Assembly: GCF_000485595.1 (NCBI RefSeq) | Contig: NW_014578202.1 | Coordinates: 13,857-45,798, forward strand | Origin: Priapulus caudatus | Lineage: Eukaryota > Priapulida > Priapulimorpha > Priapulimorphida > Priapulidae | Length of the DNA: 31,942 nucleotides | Reading direction: 5' to 3' | In this document: piece by piece, positions 1-9,920 of the stretch | How positions within the stretch are numbered: position 1 is the first letter of the stretch | Layout of the letters: every line of letters begins with the position of its first letter | Notes under the pieces: generated by a model | Databases searched by the model: none | Told to the model about the DNA's origin: nothing | Seen by the model: the letters and a program-made list of their open reading frames with translations, nothing else | Translations under genes and position numbers: made by a program

Positions 1-2490
1 TTTTTCTTGCCGATTCCAAACAGTGAACTGTTAGAGTCGCATCTGGTCAGTGCATGGAATGCTGGCAATACATCACAGAGCTGTGGACCCAGCTCGGCAG
101 CCAAATTGTGCATGGGGATGTACCTCAGCTTGTCCTTAACCCCAGTGCGGAACCATAGTTGTTGGCAGGCGAGACTGTTGAAGTGAGTGGCACACAGTAC
201 AGCCACATCTGTGTCTGGGGATTGGATGATGATCCTTTTGTTGTTATGCGATGCATGTTTCGCATGCAGCAGTAGCCTAGTGTCTGCTTCCTCGTGGTCT
301 TATCTGAGAGGTGCTAGCTCCTCACAGTGTCCTTTGATAACTAGAACCGCCTTTTGACCATCTCTAAGTCTACCAGCAAGAACAATTTGCTGGCCGAGTT
401 GCAGCTTCTCTTGTGCCATGTGACACCACGTTTCCGACAGGAAGGCACACAGATTGGTCTTGTTTTGTGGATTGGCAATGTATTTCGGCCACTGCTTGGG
501 AATTGGTGTTGCTGGGCTCTGGATTTTGATCTCTAGGGAAGTGGATGCTCCCCGTTTGGCACGCTCTCTAGCTTTGATTGACATGCTCCTGTACTGGTCT
601 ATGATCACATCAACTCGCATGCATCCCTTCTGAGCAAATGGTGCAGTGATGTGACTGTAGTGATTGGACGCGAGCTTGCCAAAGGTTGACACACCACCAG
701 ACTTTAACATCTGTACAGAAGCCATACCATCAATCAGATGTGCAGTTGTCATCCCTTGCATCGGTGCTGGAAGTTTTCCCTAAACATCCAGCCTGGTCTC
801 CATCTCCGAGAGAAGCACATTCTTTGTGGTTTTCCTGAGATTTCCATCCGAGTGTACGAGGGAATAGGGCACTGTCGAGAGTTCATAGCTCAGGACCTCT
901 TTCAGGTTGATGTCCCTAGACTTTTCAGAAATCACAAGACGGCCAAATAAGTCCCGATAAGCAGCAACAGTGATTGTTTTGTCGTCAGCTGTCTTGATTT
1001 TCTTCTTTTTTGCCAATGTGGTGAAGGTCTTGATCTTGAGATTGGGTAAGGCATTCCCGGGCCCCGGCCCGGCCGGCCGGCCCGGCGGGAGTTTCATTAT
1101 TCATCGCTACAACAAATCTACTTTGCAACGGGTAACGTCATCTTCGTCGTTACAAGGCATTCCAAAAGATCACCTCATTGGTGTTGAGCTTTTCCTCCAC
1201 AAATGTTGTCATCTGTGCTGTGCCTAACTCATAGCAGCTCAGTAGGCGTCTTGTAACATCTTGTGGCATTACCACTTCTGTGGCAATGTTGATAAGGTGT
1301 AAGGGGTCATCACTGTCATTGTCCACTTCATCAAGAGAGAATGGGTCTGTCATGAGGCCTGATGTGATGGTGGACAACAGCTTTTTGACATCTCCCTCAT
1401 CTCTCTTCCGTCTGTTTGGGGCTGCCTCCTTGTGTGTTCTTACTCGATCAGAATCTTGCAGGCCACACATCTCCTTCATTGCTGTTGTGATAACAGCTCG
1501 TTCCTGGCTGGTTAAGAACCAGCGTTCCAGTGCTCCGGGTTTCTGACTGATGCTGATGATGATGCCACCCTTGGTCTTTGAGTCCAGGTTGATGGATTGC
1601 TCCAAGGCCATATCAGTCCACACCTGAGCAAACGGCTGACTGGACATGCTGACAGCATGGTTTTTATTGACAAACTCTTTGTGAATGGCAGGATGTGTCT
1701 CCAACAGCTGGTTCATGTCGGTGATGTAGACAGGTAGCCATCGGGAATAGTTTGGCCTGTCCATGGCAAAGAAGCGGGGTGTCATGGCAGAAGTTGCTGA
1801 CAGGTGGAGATGCTTGTCACTGGTCCTCTCTAGCCTGATGAACTGGAGAAGCAGCTGGACCATAGCAACATAGTCATCCCAGAAAGCAAACAGGTGAGAT
1901 TTGCTGCGATCCTTATTCTTGAATGTGGTGAACTGCTGTTCCAGCTCTACCATGTTCTGCGTCAGCTTGTCTAAGTTTTCCTTGACATCTTTGCCTTCCT
2001 GGACAGCTTCTCTACAGGCCCTGGTGTACTCTGCCACTGCTTCCTTATCTACACCACCACCATCATTGTCTGACAGCCACTTGATGAAGGCTTGCCACTG
2101 GAGACGGAATATGGCTTACATGATCAGTCGATGTGCACGAACTCCTCGGTTGTAGGACTTGCCCTTTAGAAGCAGTGAGGCGGTGTTACTACCATACACT
2201 CCCGATTCGATATGTAGATCCTCTATCCCCGATCCATCATATTTCTTTCCCAGGAGGGATAGGTAGTTTATGGCTACATGGAAGCCTCTCATGCGAATGA
2301 CCATGTTGACAAACTCGTCTGGTAGGCGCCATTGTATTTTTTTGGCATTGACATAGATGGCGAGGTCGAACGTTATGACGCTGTCTTCCTGGCCAAGGCT
2401 CACCATTATGGCCTCCACATTCTTCATGACAGTGTACACTGTAATAGATTCGGTTGGGGATTCATCTATCATTGGGCAGTAACCAACACT
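1..2490 (-). pseudogene. Decayed copy of a multicopy invertebrate protein family with FEN1/PIN-like acidic motifs (3' end runs off the window)
   Basis: Read on the minus strand, this is one long coding stretch. A probable splice acceptor (ccctcaccag, AG at 2489-2490) precedes the segment VGYCPMIDESPTES, and the frame then runs to base 1. Landmarks I recognise from repetitive 'uncharacterized' proteins of corals, molluscs and worms are GSGIEDLHIESGVYGSNTA, RPNYSRWLPVYITDM, SRDINLKEVLSYELSTVPYS and DHEEADTRLLLHAKHA. The C-terminal part carries spaced acidic motifs (LIDGMA, VDVIIDQY, EEADTR, SPDTDVAVL, ALTRCD) whose order resembles the FEN1/XPG/PIN nuclease core. That fold assignment is my inference. 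In-frame stops lie at 2116-2118 (TAA), 780-782 (TAG) and 300-302 (TAA). A short insertion (1048-1163) adds another stop and shifts the frame; removing 106 bp brings both sides back into frame. Upstream 5' exons were not found. It is most likely a dead copy. Confidence 0.75.
1048..1163. mobile_element. Short (96-bp) insertion flanked by a 10-bp direct repeat inside the decayed gene
   Basis: AAGGCATTCC occurs at 1048-1057 and again at 1154-1163, exactly at the two sides of a break in a conserved protein segment (FWNAL on one side, NALPNLKIKTF on the other). The 96 bp between starts with about 32 bases of almost pure G+C, strongly self-complementary (CCGGCC/GGCCGG runs). It ends with an inverted repeat GTAACG...CGTTAC (about 1132-1153). 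The repeat pair fits a target-site duplication, and removing one repeat plus the insert (106 bp) restores the reading frame. I do not recognise the element. The shape suggests a truncated SINE-like or foldback insertion. Splicing it out as an intron does not give a good frame. Confidence 0.65.
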
Positions 2491-3500
2491 GGTGAGGGTT
2501 GGTATACATGAATGAAACAAACACATGAAGATATATGTTATATTCGAACACGTGCAGGATATCACACACAATCAGCTATAACAGTGCTACAAAAGCACCC
2601 AGAGTGAAATAAATATATCATCACATGGTTTTATGTGGTCACTCGTTCGTGTTATTGCACTCTGAACTCGCACTTAAAACTGATATCCATGCCAAATCAT
2701 GTGATTAATTTTTTATATAGAGTGGTGGAATATTTTGAGTAGTGGTTATAGCACATGGTTATAGCAACATGTGCTATCCATCTCAGTCAGTGGCTCATGT
2801 TGGAACATTCATTCATTTTTGTATGTTTTTCCGCTTTGACCTGTAGTGACTTTCTAAGGCGGTTAACATTATATTTGTGTTAATACAGTATGCAAGCAAA
2901 TTTCAATAAGGATCTATTGGTACAAAAACTTTTAAATTTGGTAGAATATTGGCCAATATATTTAGCAGTTTGTTACCCCAAGTTACCCCTACCCAGAAAT
3001 TTGAATGGTCATCATGTCACGGATTTCATTCACTATTCCATTTGCTGCCATGGGTTAGCCGTTCAAGATGAATAGTTTATATTTACTGGACTCCTTATAT
3101 GGTCACCCTAGGGTAAAATAAACATAAGCAAACTCATGTAGCAACATTTTATTTATATTTGGCAATCGTTACTGCAGTTTAAGGAAAAATGCCCGTCACA
3201 TGACCTTTTGACCTGTAGTAACCTCTAGTGACATCGTAAGTGACCTCTTAAGTAGGTTAACATTTTTTTGTGGTAGCAATTTCAAAGACGGACCCATTGG
3301 TACCAAAATCATTAAAATTGGTTGATTATTAGCAAAGATATGAGTTGTTATGTTATTTATACCCCACATTTTTTAACGGTGTCGCGTCACCCACCCTTCT
3401 AGCACAAAACTGATACCACAATTTGAGACTACATACTACCTGGGAGTGTTCCAGGGGGTCTATTCGACCATCCTGTCAAGTCAAACCTTAGATGTAGTGA
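2491..3500. repeat. AT-rich non-coding DNA containing a degenerate direct repeat (about 2836-2992 and 3208-3372)
   Basis: No convincing gene is visible. Two segments about 370 bp apart share an ordered series of words. Both start TTGACCTGTAGT and continue with GGTTAACATT, then GCAA(A)TTTCAA, then ATTGGTAC(A/C)AAAA, then AAATTTGG or AAATTGG, a TTGTTA word and TACCCC. Spacing varies by small insertions, so this is an old diverged duplication or two copies of one interspersed repeat. The second copy contains several TGACCT words (3201, 3241 and nearby). Confidence 0.5.
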
Positions 3501-4372
3501 CTGTTAAACCAATTCCATTTTTAGAGGTTGTACAGGAATTTGCTCCTGGACTACTACTTCATTAGCAAATGTTATCACGGAGAATACGAGCAAAGCAATG
3601 AAGAGCACACAATATATACGAACGTACGATCGGAAAGTCGGCCAAGCCCATCTGCATGAAGCTCTCCTATGACTTGTATCACTGGACGCATTATGTGTCC
3701 TAAACGAGAACAAAGAGTATTGCGCATGCAAAGGCTCTTCTTGAGAGTATTTTGTTGCACATTGACAGCTTCTCGTGTGTCGCTATATCTGTAATGTTTG
3801 GCATAAATGTGATGCGTGTAACCACTAGTATAATATAATACTGCACTGTAGATAAACATAGAGAGAAAGAGGGGAGAGAGATACAGACGGACGGACAGAC
3901 AGGCAGACAGACAAACAGACAGACAGACAGGCTGACAGACAGTCAAACAGGCACACACAGAGACAGAAAGCTTACTGTTTCCTATGTATACCTACTTTTT
4001 TAATACTACTATTCATACTTATTTTCTTACTGTTCCTATAACGCATAAGCATGCATGTGTGCAGAAACACCGGGACCGTTTCTACAGGATAGAGAACCTC
4101 TATGCTACTCCATGATGGGTCGATCAGCTCATCACTCGATGCCATTGATCTATAAAGTTAGCGATAAAATTATATGCATACAGTTGCGATGCAGAAGGAC
4201 GAAGCCACGATGCTCAGTAAAATTATGCCGGGTCGCGAAAAATAAAAACATAATAAAATAATAATATAATAAAATAATACATATTCATTGAATAATTAAT
4301 GAAACAAATGATCGTTAGCAGACGAGATGAAAAAAACACGTAGTCTCGTTTGTTCGCTTAAAATAAACTTAG
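3501..4372. other. Non-coding DNA with a (CAGA)n microsatellite at about 3882-3965
   Basis: The only organised sequence is an impure CAGA/CAGG tetranucleotide tract. The rest (3501-3880 and 3966-4372) is AT-rich, with an A/T-only stretch around 4240-4290. Short open frames here lack conserved content and I do not support them as genes. Confidence 0.5.
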
Positions 4373-4490
4373 CACACACATACATATTACACAGCACGCA
4401 CACACGCACGTACGCAGGCACACACATGCCCGCAATTACGCGCGCACACATACACGCGCGTGCAGAAAAAGAGAGAGAGAGAGAGAGCCT
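4373..4490. repeat. CA/CG-rich tract followed by a short (GA)n tract
   Basis: Alternating purine-pyrimidine words (CACACA, CGCACG, CGCGCACACA) run to about 4468. They are followed by GAGAGAGAGAGAGAGAG. This is simple-sequence DNA a few hundred bases upstream of the NCKX promoter region. Confidence 0.7.
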
Positions 4491-4661
4491 AGAGCTAAGA
4501 GAAATAGAGAGGGGGAGACAGTGGGCGAGAAAGCGAGGGAAAGAAAGCGCGAGTGAATAAAGGCAAGCGAAAGGGGAAAGGCTGGTGGTATGGATCGCTA
4601 ACAATACAAGATCCGGTTTCCCATAAAATCGCACCTGTGTTGTATCTTGTTGTGCACGCGT

Positions 4662-4704
4662 GTTACCATGACAACGTTGATTGGATGCACATTCGTCACG
4701 TGAC
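4662..4704 (+). promoter_or_regulatory. Candidate NCKX promoter sites: X-box, inverted CCAAT box and E-box within 43 bp
   Basis: GTTACCATGACAAC (4662-4675) fits the 14-base RFX X-box consensus RYYNYYWTRRNRAC at every position. ATTGG (4680-4684) is an inverted CCAAT box. GTCACGTGAC (4695-4704) is a palindromic E-box of the USF type. The cluster lies 367-409 bases upstream of the NCKX start codon, next to GC-rich sequence and with no clear TATA box. It is a candidate from sequence only; the transcription start is not known. Confidence 0.4.
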
Positions 4705-4748
4705 AGATTAGAAGCCGACTAGCGGAATCAAAGCTATTGATTTTGTTG

Positions 4749-4797
4749 CGGCGGCGGCGGCTACCTCGCTCGCGCAGCAGCAGCAGCAGCAGCAGCG
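4749..4797 (+). repeat. CGG and CAG trinucleotide repeats upstream of NCKX
   Basis: A pure CGG-type run (about 4749-4761) is followed by seven CAG units (4775-4796). They lie about 275-320 bases before the NCKX ATG, probably in the 5' untranslated region or core promoter. Such tracts often vary in length between individuals. Confidence 0.75.
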
Positions 4798-4832
4798 CTA
4801 TTCGCGGTGCGTTACCACAGGCCATCTACGCT

Positions 4833-4874
4833 ATGACTCCGGCGGGTATGCACGCGGCATCGACAGCTCGCTAG
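4833..4874 (+). other. Possible upstream ORF 1 of NCKX (13 codons)
   Basis: An ATG at 4833 opens a 13-codon frame (MTPAGMHAASTAR) closed by TAG at 4872-4874. It counts only if transcription starts upstream of it, which the sequence does not show. Confidence 0.3.
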
Positions 4875-4948
4875 GCATACACGGAAAATAAGCGCCAACC
4901 GACCGCTCTCGGCCAGCTTCATCGTAGCCGGCTGCTGAGCACACACGC

Positions 4949-5005
4949 ATGGCCCTGCAGACGCGCTGCACACAGTGGAGTGTCGCAGGAGGAGGTCACT
5001 GCTAA
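4949..5005 (+). other. Possible upstream ORF 2 of NCKX (18 codons)
   Basis: An ATG at 4949 in the context cgcATGg opens an 18-codon frame ([18 protein letters not shown]) ending with TAA at 5003-5005, 65 bases before the main ATG. If it lies in the mRNA it would be expected to dampen translation of the exchanger. Its reading frame differs from that of the main protein. Confidence 0.35.
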
Positions 5006-5070
5006 GGCAAGTAGTAGTCGTCTGCGACGCCCGCAGCAGATCCGCACTGCACAGCAGCCGCAGCGAAGAC

Positions 5071-6048
5071 ATGTCAACCACCAAGAGTCCGAGGACAGCT
5101 GAGCGCGGTGGCGGCGGCGGCGGCGTCGGCGGCGGCCGGGGAAGCGTCAGTAAAAAGCTGTGGTTCTGGTACAGGCGGAGGACGCGGGCTCCGCGCATGC
5201 TGGGGCTCCTGCTCGTCTTCGCGCTCGGCTCGCTCTACCAATTCTACGCGAAAGACATCAGCGGACAGGCGAACCAGTTATGGAGCCCCGAGGCGCCGCC
5301 GCTACGCAGTCGTCACCTGCTGGCCGACCTGCCGACGGCGACCGTCGCCAACGAGACGAACAGTACGACGACGATGGCAACGACGACGCGAGGCGGCGAC
5401 TACCCACCCGATCTGTTTTCGATCGAGGAGCGACGCAATGGCGCCGTCGTCCTCTTTATCCTCGGCATGATCTACATGTTCGTCGCGCTCGCGATCGTCT
5501 GCGACGAATTCTTCGTGCCGGCGCTCGGCATCATCACGAAGCGACTTAACACGTCGGACGACGTCGCCGGAGCGACGTTCATGGCCGCCGGCGGGTCGGC
5601 GCCCGAGCTGTTCACGTCGCTCATCGGCGTCTTCATCGCGCGAAGCAACGTCGGCATCGGCACCATCGTCGGCTCGGCCGTCTTTAACATTCTCTTCGTC
5701 ATCGGCATGTGCGCGTTGTTCAGTAAGACCATACTCGAGCTCACCTGGTGGCCGCTCTTCAGAGATGTAGTCTTCTACGCGATCTCGCTGGCGCTTCTCA
5801 TCGCGTTCTTCTTTGACAATGTGATAAAAGTGTGGGAGAGTGCGATCCTCTTCGGCTGGTACTTTGTCTATGTCTTCTTCATGAAGTTTAACTATGAGAT
5901 CGAGTCGGCCGTGAAGGGCTGGTTGAATCGCAACAAGGTAGTGCGCGTGCAGAGCACCGACCCGCTCGTCGTGGGTGGCGGGGCAGGAGGGGCCGCTGCA
6001 GCCGAACGGGGACGAGCGGCCGCAACAGGTAGCCTCCACGCACCACAG
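5071..6048 (+). CDS. SLC24A: K+-dependent Na+/Ca2+ exchanger (NCKX, SLC24 family), first coding exon
   Basis: NCKX proteins export Ca2+ and K+ in exchange for Na+ across the plasma membrane. This exon encodes 326 residues. It has a Gly-rich basic N-terminus (1-42), a hydrophobic signal/anchor segment (about 43-58) and an extracellular stretch with two N-glycosylation sequons (N94, N97). The conserved [15 protein letters not shown] membrane segment (139-153) follows, then the alpha-1 repeat (about 166-212: [15 protein letters not shown] with E179, and [16 protein letters not shown]), further membrane segments (about 233-273), and the start of the large cytoplasmic loop. I chose the ATG at 5071 (GAC before it, purine at -3); the frame is open further upstream but has no ATG there. 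The exon ends at CAG|GTAAGT (donor GT at 6049-6050), phase 0. The alpha-2 repeat (expected GS.PDLITS-type motif) is not in the window. The paralogue (NCKX1-5) cannot be fixed from half a protein. Confidence 0.95.
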
Positions 6049-6123
6049 GTAAGTTATAATAATAATAATATTAATAATAATAATAATAATAATAATAAAA
6101 GTTATAATAATAATAAGTCATGA
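6049..6123 (+). repeat. Splice donor followed at once by an (AAT)n microsatellite
   Basis: The consensus donor GTAAGT (6049-6054) is directly followed by impure AAT repeats up to about 6117. Without splicing, the frame would continue through a poly-Asn stretch and stop at TGA (6121-6123). Splicing is far more likely, because the exchanger is only half complete here. Confidence 0.75.
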
Positions 6124-7509
6124 TAAATATACTCTACATGTCGGGCTGATGTTTTCAGGTCAGTAACTCGGGTACAGTGATCGTTTAATTCTTGCTGGAA
6201 GGCGAATTGTATACACGTATTTGATCGATATCATTGAATTACGCACGCTGTGTATGAAGTATATTTCCTAGCGAATGAGAATCGAATGTATTTGTGAAAA
6301 ATTTGACATGTCTTATTGTTTTGACCCTACAAACGTTGAGTTTTATAGGTGCCTGGTTGCGTTCTATATTTGTCTTATAAATTAATCTTCGATCATTTGA
6401 AATACTTGTAAGTATTCCTTGAATCAACAGTAAATGAAAACATACAAAGAATAAAAACGCAGCAAAATGTTGGGTTTATTCGGGTTTATTCCCTCTTGAT
6501 TGTATATAAGTGTTGCATATAAATCTTCATATGCGTTTCATTCGGATGTTAATTTATATCACCCGTTGGGAATAACAAGGATTTTAATCTATATGCTTAG
6601 CATTGTAATTATGTGCCAAGGAAAAGATATTAGGACTGAAACGCACGAACTAACTGCAAACCGCTGAGCTATTAATTTCAATCAATATTATTCGAGGATG
6701 ATTCAATTTACTTGTTTTAACTACAAACAGCAAGATATGTACATGTCTTCCAATGAATAATATTTGAGAACTGTTTGATAGTCCGATGTCGCGAGTTTAC
6801 AATAACAATGCTCTCCGACATTTTACATCTATAGGCACGAAATATTTTCGTTTCGTATAAACGATATCATGTTATACATAATCAATAAATAATTCGCAAA
6901 CTCACGCCGCCGTTATCACGCGTTTCCGGGTGTAGAAAATCGATTATTTCATATCCAGTTTGTTCTAGTCTGCTGTCTACTTTAAAACCACGCCAAAAGG
7001 TCAACCCTCCTCCGTATTGTTATTCGACCCTGTAACGCACGTATACTAAATTTAAACCACGCACACAAGGTTTACGACTAAATCCATCGTTATTGTGTCG
7101 TAGCAACAGTACTCAGTTAGTGTAGTAGTACAATATTGTAAATATATTCAGGCACGTCGTATCAAACATATTTCAACCAAGGAATAGGTGCATTAACCTA
7201 CGATTATTTCAGTTAGGTGCAAAATAGTGAATGCAAAATGAAGTGCTGAATAGGTCAGGCAATGTACGCTAGATTTATACGTGTGCCGTAAGATAGACTG
7301 ATAGAGGTAGAAGTTTAGGTTACTAACAGTCTCAACCATGTTGTAAGGCTATAACTGCAGTTTACTTTGATGTATCTAAAGAGCTATGGTCGTTCACTTT
7401 TCTTCAACTACACGGTGAAAGGGCAAAATAGGATTACCGCCCGGTGCTGCATGCGGCTGCTTGTGTTCTTGGTGAGGCTACGCGTTAGCGATCTTTTTTG
7501 TATCCACGC
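6124..7509. other. AT-rich DNA, probably start of the first coding intron of NCKX
   Basis: No coding sequence, RNA gene or clear repeat is visible. Base composition drops sharply from the GC-rich exon. Short open frames on both strands have no recognisable content. Confidence 0.6.
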
Positions 7510-8025
7510 CTTTGTATCTGTCCGTATCTGTGTCTGTCTGTCCGCCTCTGTGCCTGTCTGTCCGCCTCTGTGTCTGTCTGCTTGCCTCTGTGTCTGTCTG
7601 TCCGCCTCTGTGTCTGTCTGTCCGCCTCTGTGTCTGTCTGTCCGCCTCTGTGTCTGTCTGCCTGTCCGCCTCTGTGTCTGTCTGTCCGCCTCTGTGCCTG
7701 TCTGTCCGCCTCTGTGTCTGTCTGCCTGCCTCTGTGTCTGTCTGTCCGCCTCTGTGCCTGTCTGTCCGCCTCTGTGTCTGTCTGCCTGCCTCTGTGTCTG
7801 TCTGTCCGCTTCTGTGTCTGCCTGTCTGCCTCTGTGTCTGTCTGCCTGCCTCTGTGTCTGTCCGCCTCTGTGTCTGCCTGTCCGCCTCTGTGTCTGTCCG
7901 CCTCTGCATGTGTCTGTCTGTCCGCCTCTGTGTCTGTCTGTCCGCCTCTGTGTCTGTCTGTCCGCCTCTGTGTCTGTCTGTCTGCCTTTGTATCTGTCTG
8001 TCCGCCTCTATGTCTGTCTACATAA
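7510..8025. repeat. Minisatellite of about 25 copies of a 20-bp unit
   Basis: The unit is close to TGTCTGTCTGTCCGCCTCTG, with CCTG/CTTG variants and some shortened units. The unit contains no stop codon in several frames, so long open frames exist on both strands. Their proteins (LCLSVRLCVC... and TEADRQTQRR...) are translation shadows, not genes. The sequence is a CTGT microsatellite periodically interrupted by CCGCCT. Confidence 0.9.
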
Positions 8026-8560
8026 AGATTTGCATGCAGGCAGACACAGAGACGCGTCACGTAGGCTTGTTCAACGCAAGTTGGAAGTGAGAGAACGAGT
8101 AAGAGATCACGGCTAATGTGTTGTGATAATCAAACAAACGTCCAGTATTCACCGAATTAAAGCAAGCATCAGTCAACATTGAAGATACGTGCACGCGCTG
8201 ATAAGCAGTGCACATCACTCTAATCACTCTAAGCAGCATCATATAGTATAGTATAGTATAGGTAATAACAATACAAATTCCGCAGAACGGTGATGTAATT
8301 CCACTGTACAGTTTCAACGGTGTTGTTTGAAATGTAGCCTATATTATGACACTCCTGGTAAGATCATTTGTTCTCGCGTGCTTTCGGGTATACTCACTCC
8401 ATCGGCGTGCTGCCACCTTAGATTTACTGTATCCTAATTGGTGACTGTGTGTACCTACCTATCTTAGACGCACCGTTGATTTGCACGTCAATATGTGCGG
8501 GCGGCTACCTTCGTGTCATGCGATGATGATAGGTTTAGCTGCATATTGATCACGACGCGC
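8026..8560. other. Non-coding DNA, with a short (TATAG)n run near 8236-8262
   Basis: No gene or known element is visible. The only pattern is a handful of TATAG pentamers. Confidence 0.5.
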
Positions 8561-8594
8561 GCATGTGTAGTCACACGTACATTTCTCCGTGCTA

Positions 8595-8940
8595 TCTCCC
8601 CCTCTCTCTCTCACACACACGCGCGCGCGCACGCATACAAGCACGCAGGAGGCATTCCCGCACGCACGCACGCACGCACGCACGCATGCACGCGCGCGCG
8701 CACATGCACTATTTCTTTTTCACTCTTACTGTCTTTTCTCTCAATCTCGCGCTCCTTTCTGCCACTCTCTCACTTCTTTCTCCCTCTATCGCACGCACTC
8801 TCTTTTCTTCTCTCTCTCTCGCTTACTTCGTCTCTGCCACCCTCTTGTTGTTGTTTTATCTCGTTCTATTCTCTCTCGCTACCTTGCTCTCCCTCTCTCG
8901 CTCTTCCCACTTCAATCTCTCTCACTCACACTTTGAAGCG
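8595..8940. repeat. Compound simple repeat: CA, CG, (GCAC)n, then CT-rich tract
   Basis: At 8610-8706 the DNA is alternating purine-pyrimidine (CACACACGCGCG, repeated GCAC units, CGCGCGCGCACATG), a Z-DNA-prone sequence. It is followed to about 8930 by pyrimidine-rich CTCTCT-type DNA. Open frames in this stretch are low-complexity. Confidence 0.8.
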
Positions 8941-9880
8941 ACCTCAGCGCTAGCATTCACATGTATAGAGACGAGGTGTACTGCGATGATTGACGCATGG
9001 TGCTCTTAAGCCTTGATCTCACCCGTAGATGTGATGGGTGAGTGGCGAGCGAGCGATGTTAATGAGCGAAATGCAACTAACTGCAGTTGCCGTTTCGTGT
9101 TCCGGCGCTGGTTAATTACATCGCTATATATGTGTGCAGGCGTTCACAAAGAGTAATTTCGTCTAGACCTTTCAAGTCATCGCACCATTTTGTTGCAGTC
9201 TAACCTTGAGATGAGCATCTCGTAGGTCAGTTGATATCCGGACGTCATGCGCAATACAATCCCATTGGTTGCTGTTGCGTTTGTTATCTTCCCTGACGTC
9301 ATGTTCAGAAACGAAATTTTATCTATAAGTGACTGCTGATTTCACCCCCCCCCCCTTCAGTCCTTCCCCGTCTCCACTCCTTCTACACTTCTCACCCTTT
9401 TCCCTTTTAGCGGGTGTGAACATCCATGAAAAGGGGGCTGGTGCCGGCAGAGACAAATGCATCACCTTTCGATAGAAACGGACCTATATATAACTTTAAA
9501 TGTATAGACCTACCTAACTATAACTATAAATATAGACGCATAGAAAGTAATTTGATTATTTACGTTTAGATGCAAACAAAATCGAATTTGTTCCCAGGTG
9601 GTTTTGTCGCAACCATGTAACGTTTTACTGCACCTAACTATACCTAAACCTGATTCAGTTTAATGAAATCGCGCTGAAATTAGCCACATTATTTTAGCGC
9701 ATTCAAACCTGTATTGTCAGATTTCAGATTTCACATTTTCCCTGGAATCGATGCGCGGATTGCGGAGACTTGAGCACATCTGTGTTCTTGTGTATTAATT
9801 ATACAGCGTTTCATTACATATAAAGTACGCTTTGTGTTATGTGCGCACCATCTGCTTGTATACAGAACTTTTGCAAAAGA
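8941..9880. other. Unique non-coding DNA with one CRE/CCAAT patch
   Basis: Apart from the patch at 9242-9330, described separately, and an 11-base run of C (9345-9355), I see no organised feature. Around 9485-9535 there is weak repetition of ACCTA/TATAAATATAGA words. Confidence 0.5.
9242..9330. promoter_or_regulatory. Candidate regulatory patch: CRE sites, inverted CCAAT and TATA-like sequence
   Basis: ACGTCATGC (9242), CCCATTGGTT (9271-9280), a full CRE TGACGTCA (9294-9301) and TCTATAAG (about 9322) lie within 90 bp. The order resembles a small promoter, but no coding sequence follows on the plus strand, so it may be an enhancer or chance. Confidence 0.25.
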
Positions 9881-9887
9881 TGTTAAG

Positions 9888-9889
9888 AT

Positions 9890-9920
<31 letters not shown>

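Noticed and set aside
1048-1163. A recently gained intron (introner) instead of an insertion mutation
   Set aside because: A GT follows the first repeat on the minus strand, but the nearest usable AG gives a spliced frame that does not match the family.
300-2118. Stop codon readthrough or a variant genetic code explaining the in-frame TAA and TAG
   Set aside because: Stops of two kinds at unrelated sites plus an insertion that breaks the frame fit a dead copy better; the NCKX exon gives no sign of a variant code.
3504-3958. Small Cys/Leu-rich minus-strand open frames
   Set aside because: They overlap a CAGA microsatellite and show no conserved content or splice context.
5108-6039. Other open frames overlapping the NCKX exon on both strands
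   Set aside because: They are shadows of a GC-rich exon; only the frame from 5071 encodes a recognisable protein.
7510-8025. CRISPR-like array of short repeats
   Set aside because: Repeats are head-to-tail without unique spacers, and the DNA is animal nuclear sequence.
7367-8116. Long open frames (up to about 250 codons) on both strands
   Set aside because: They are translations of the 20-bp minisatellite; the repeat unit lacks stops and the proteins have no non-repetitive domain.
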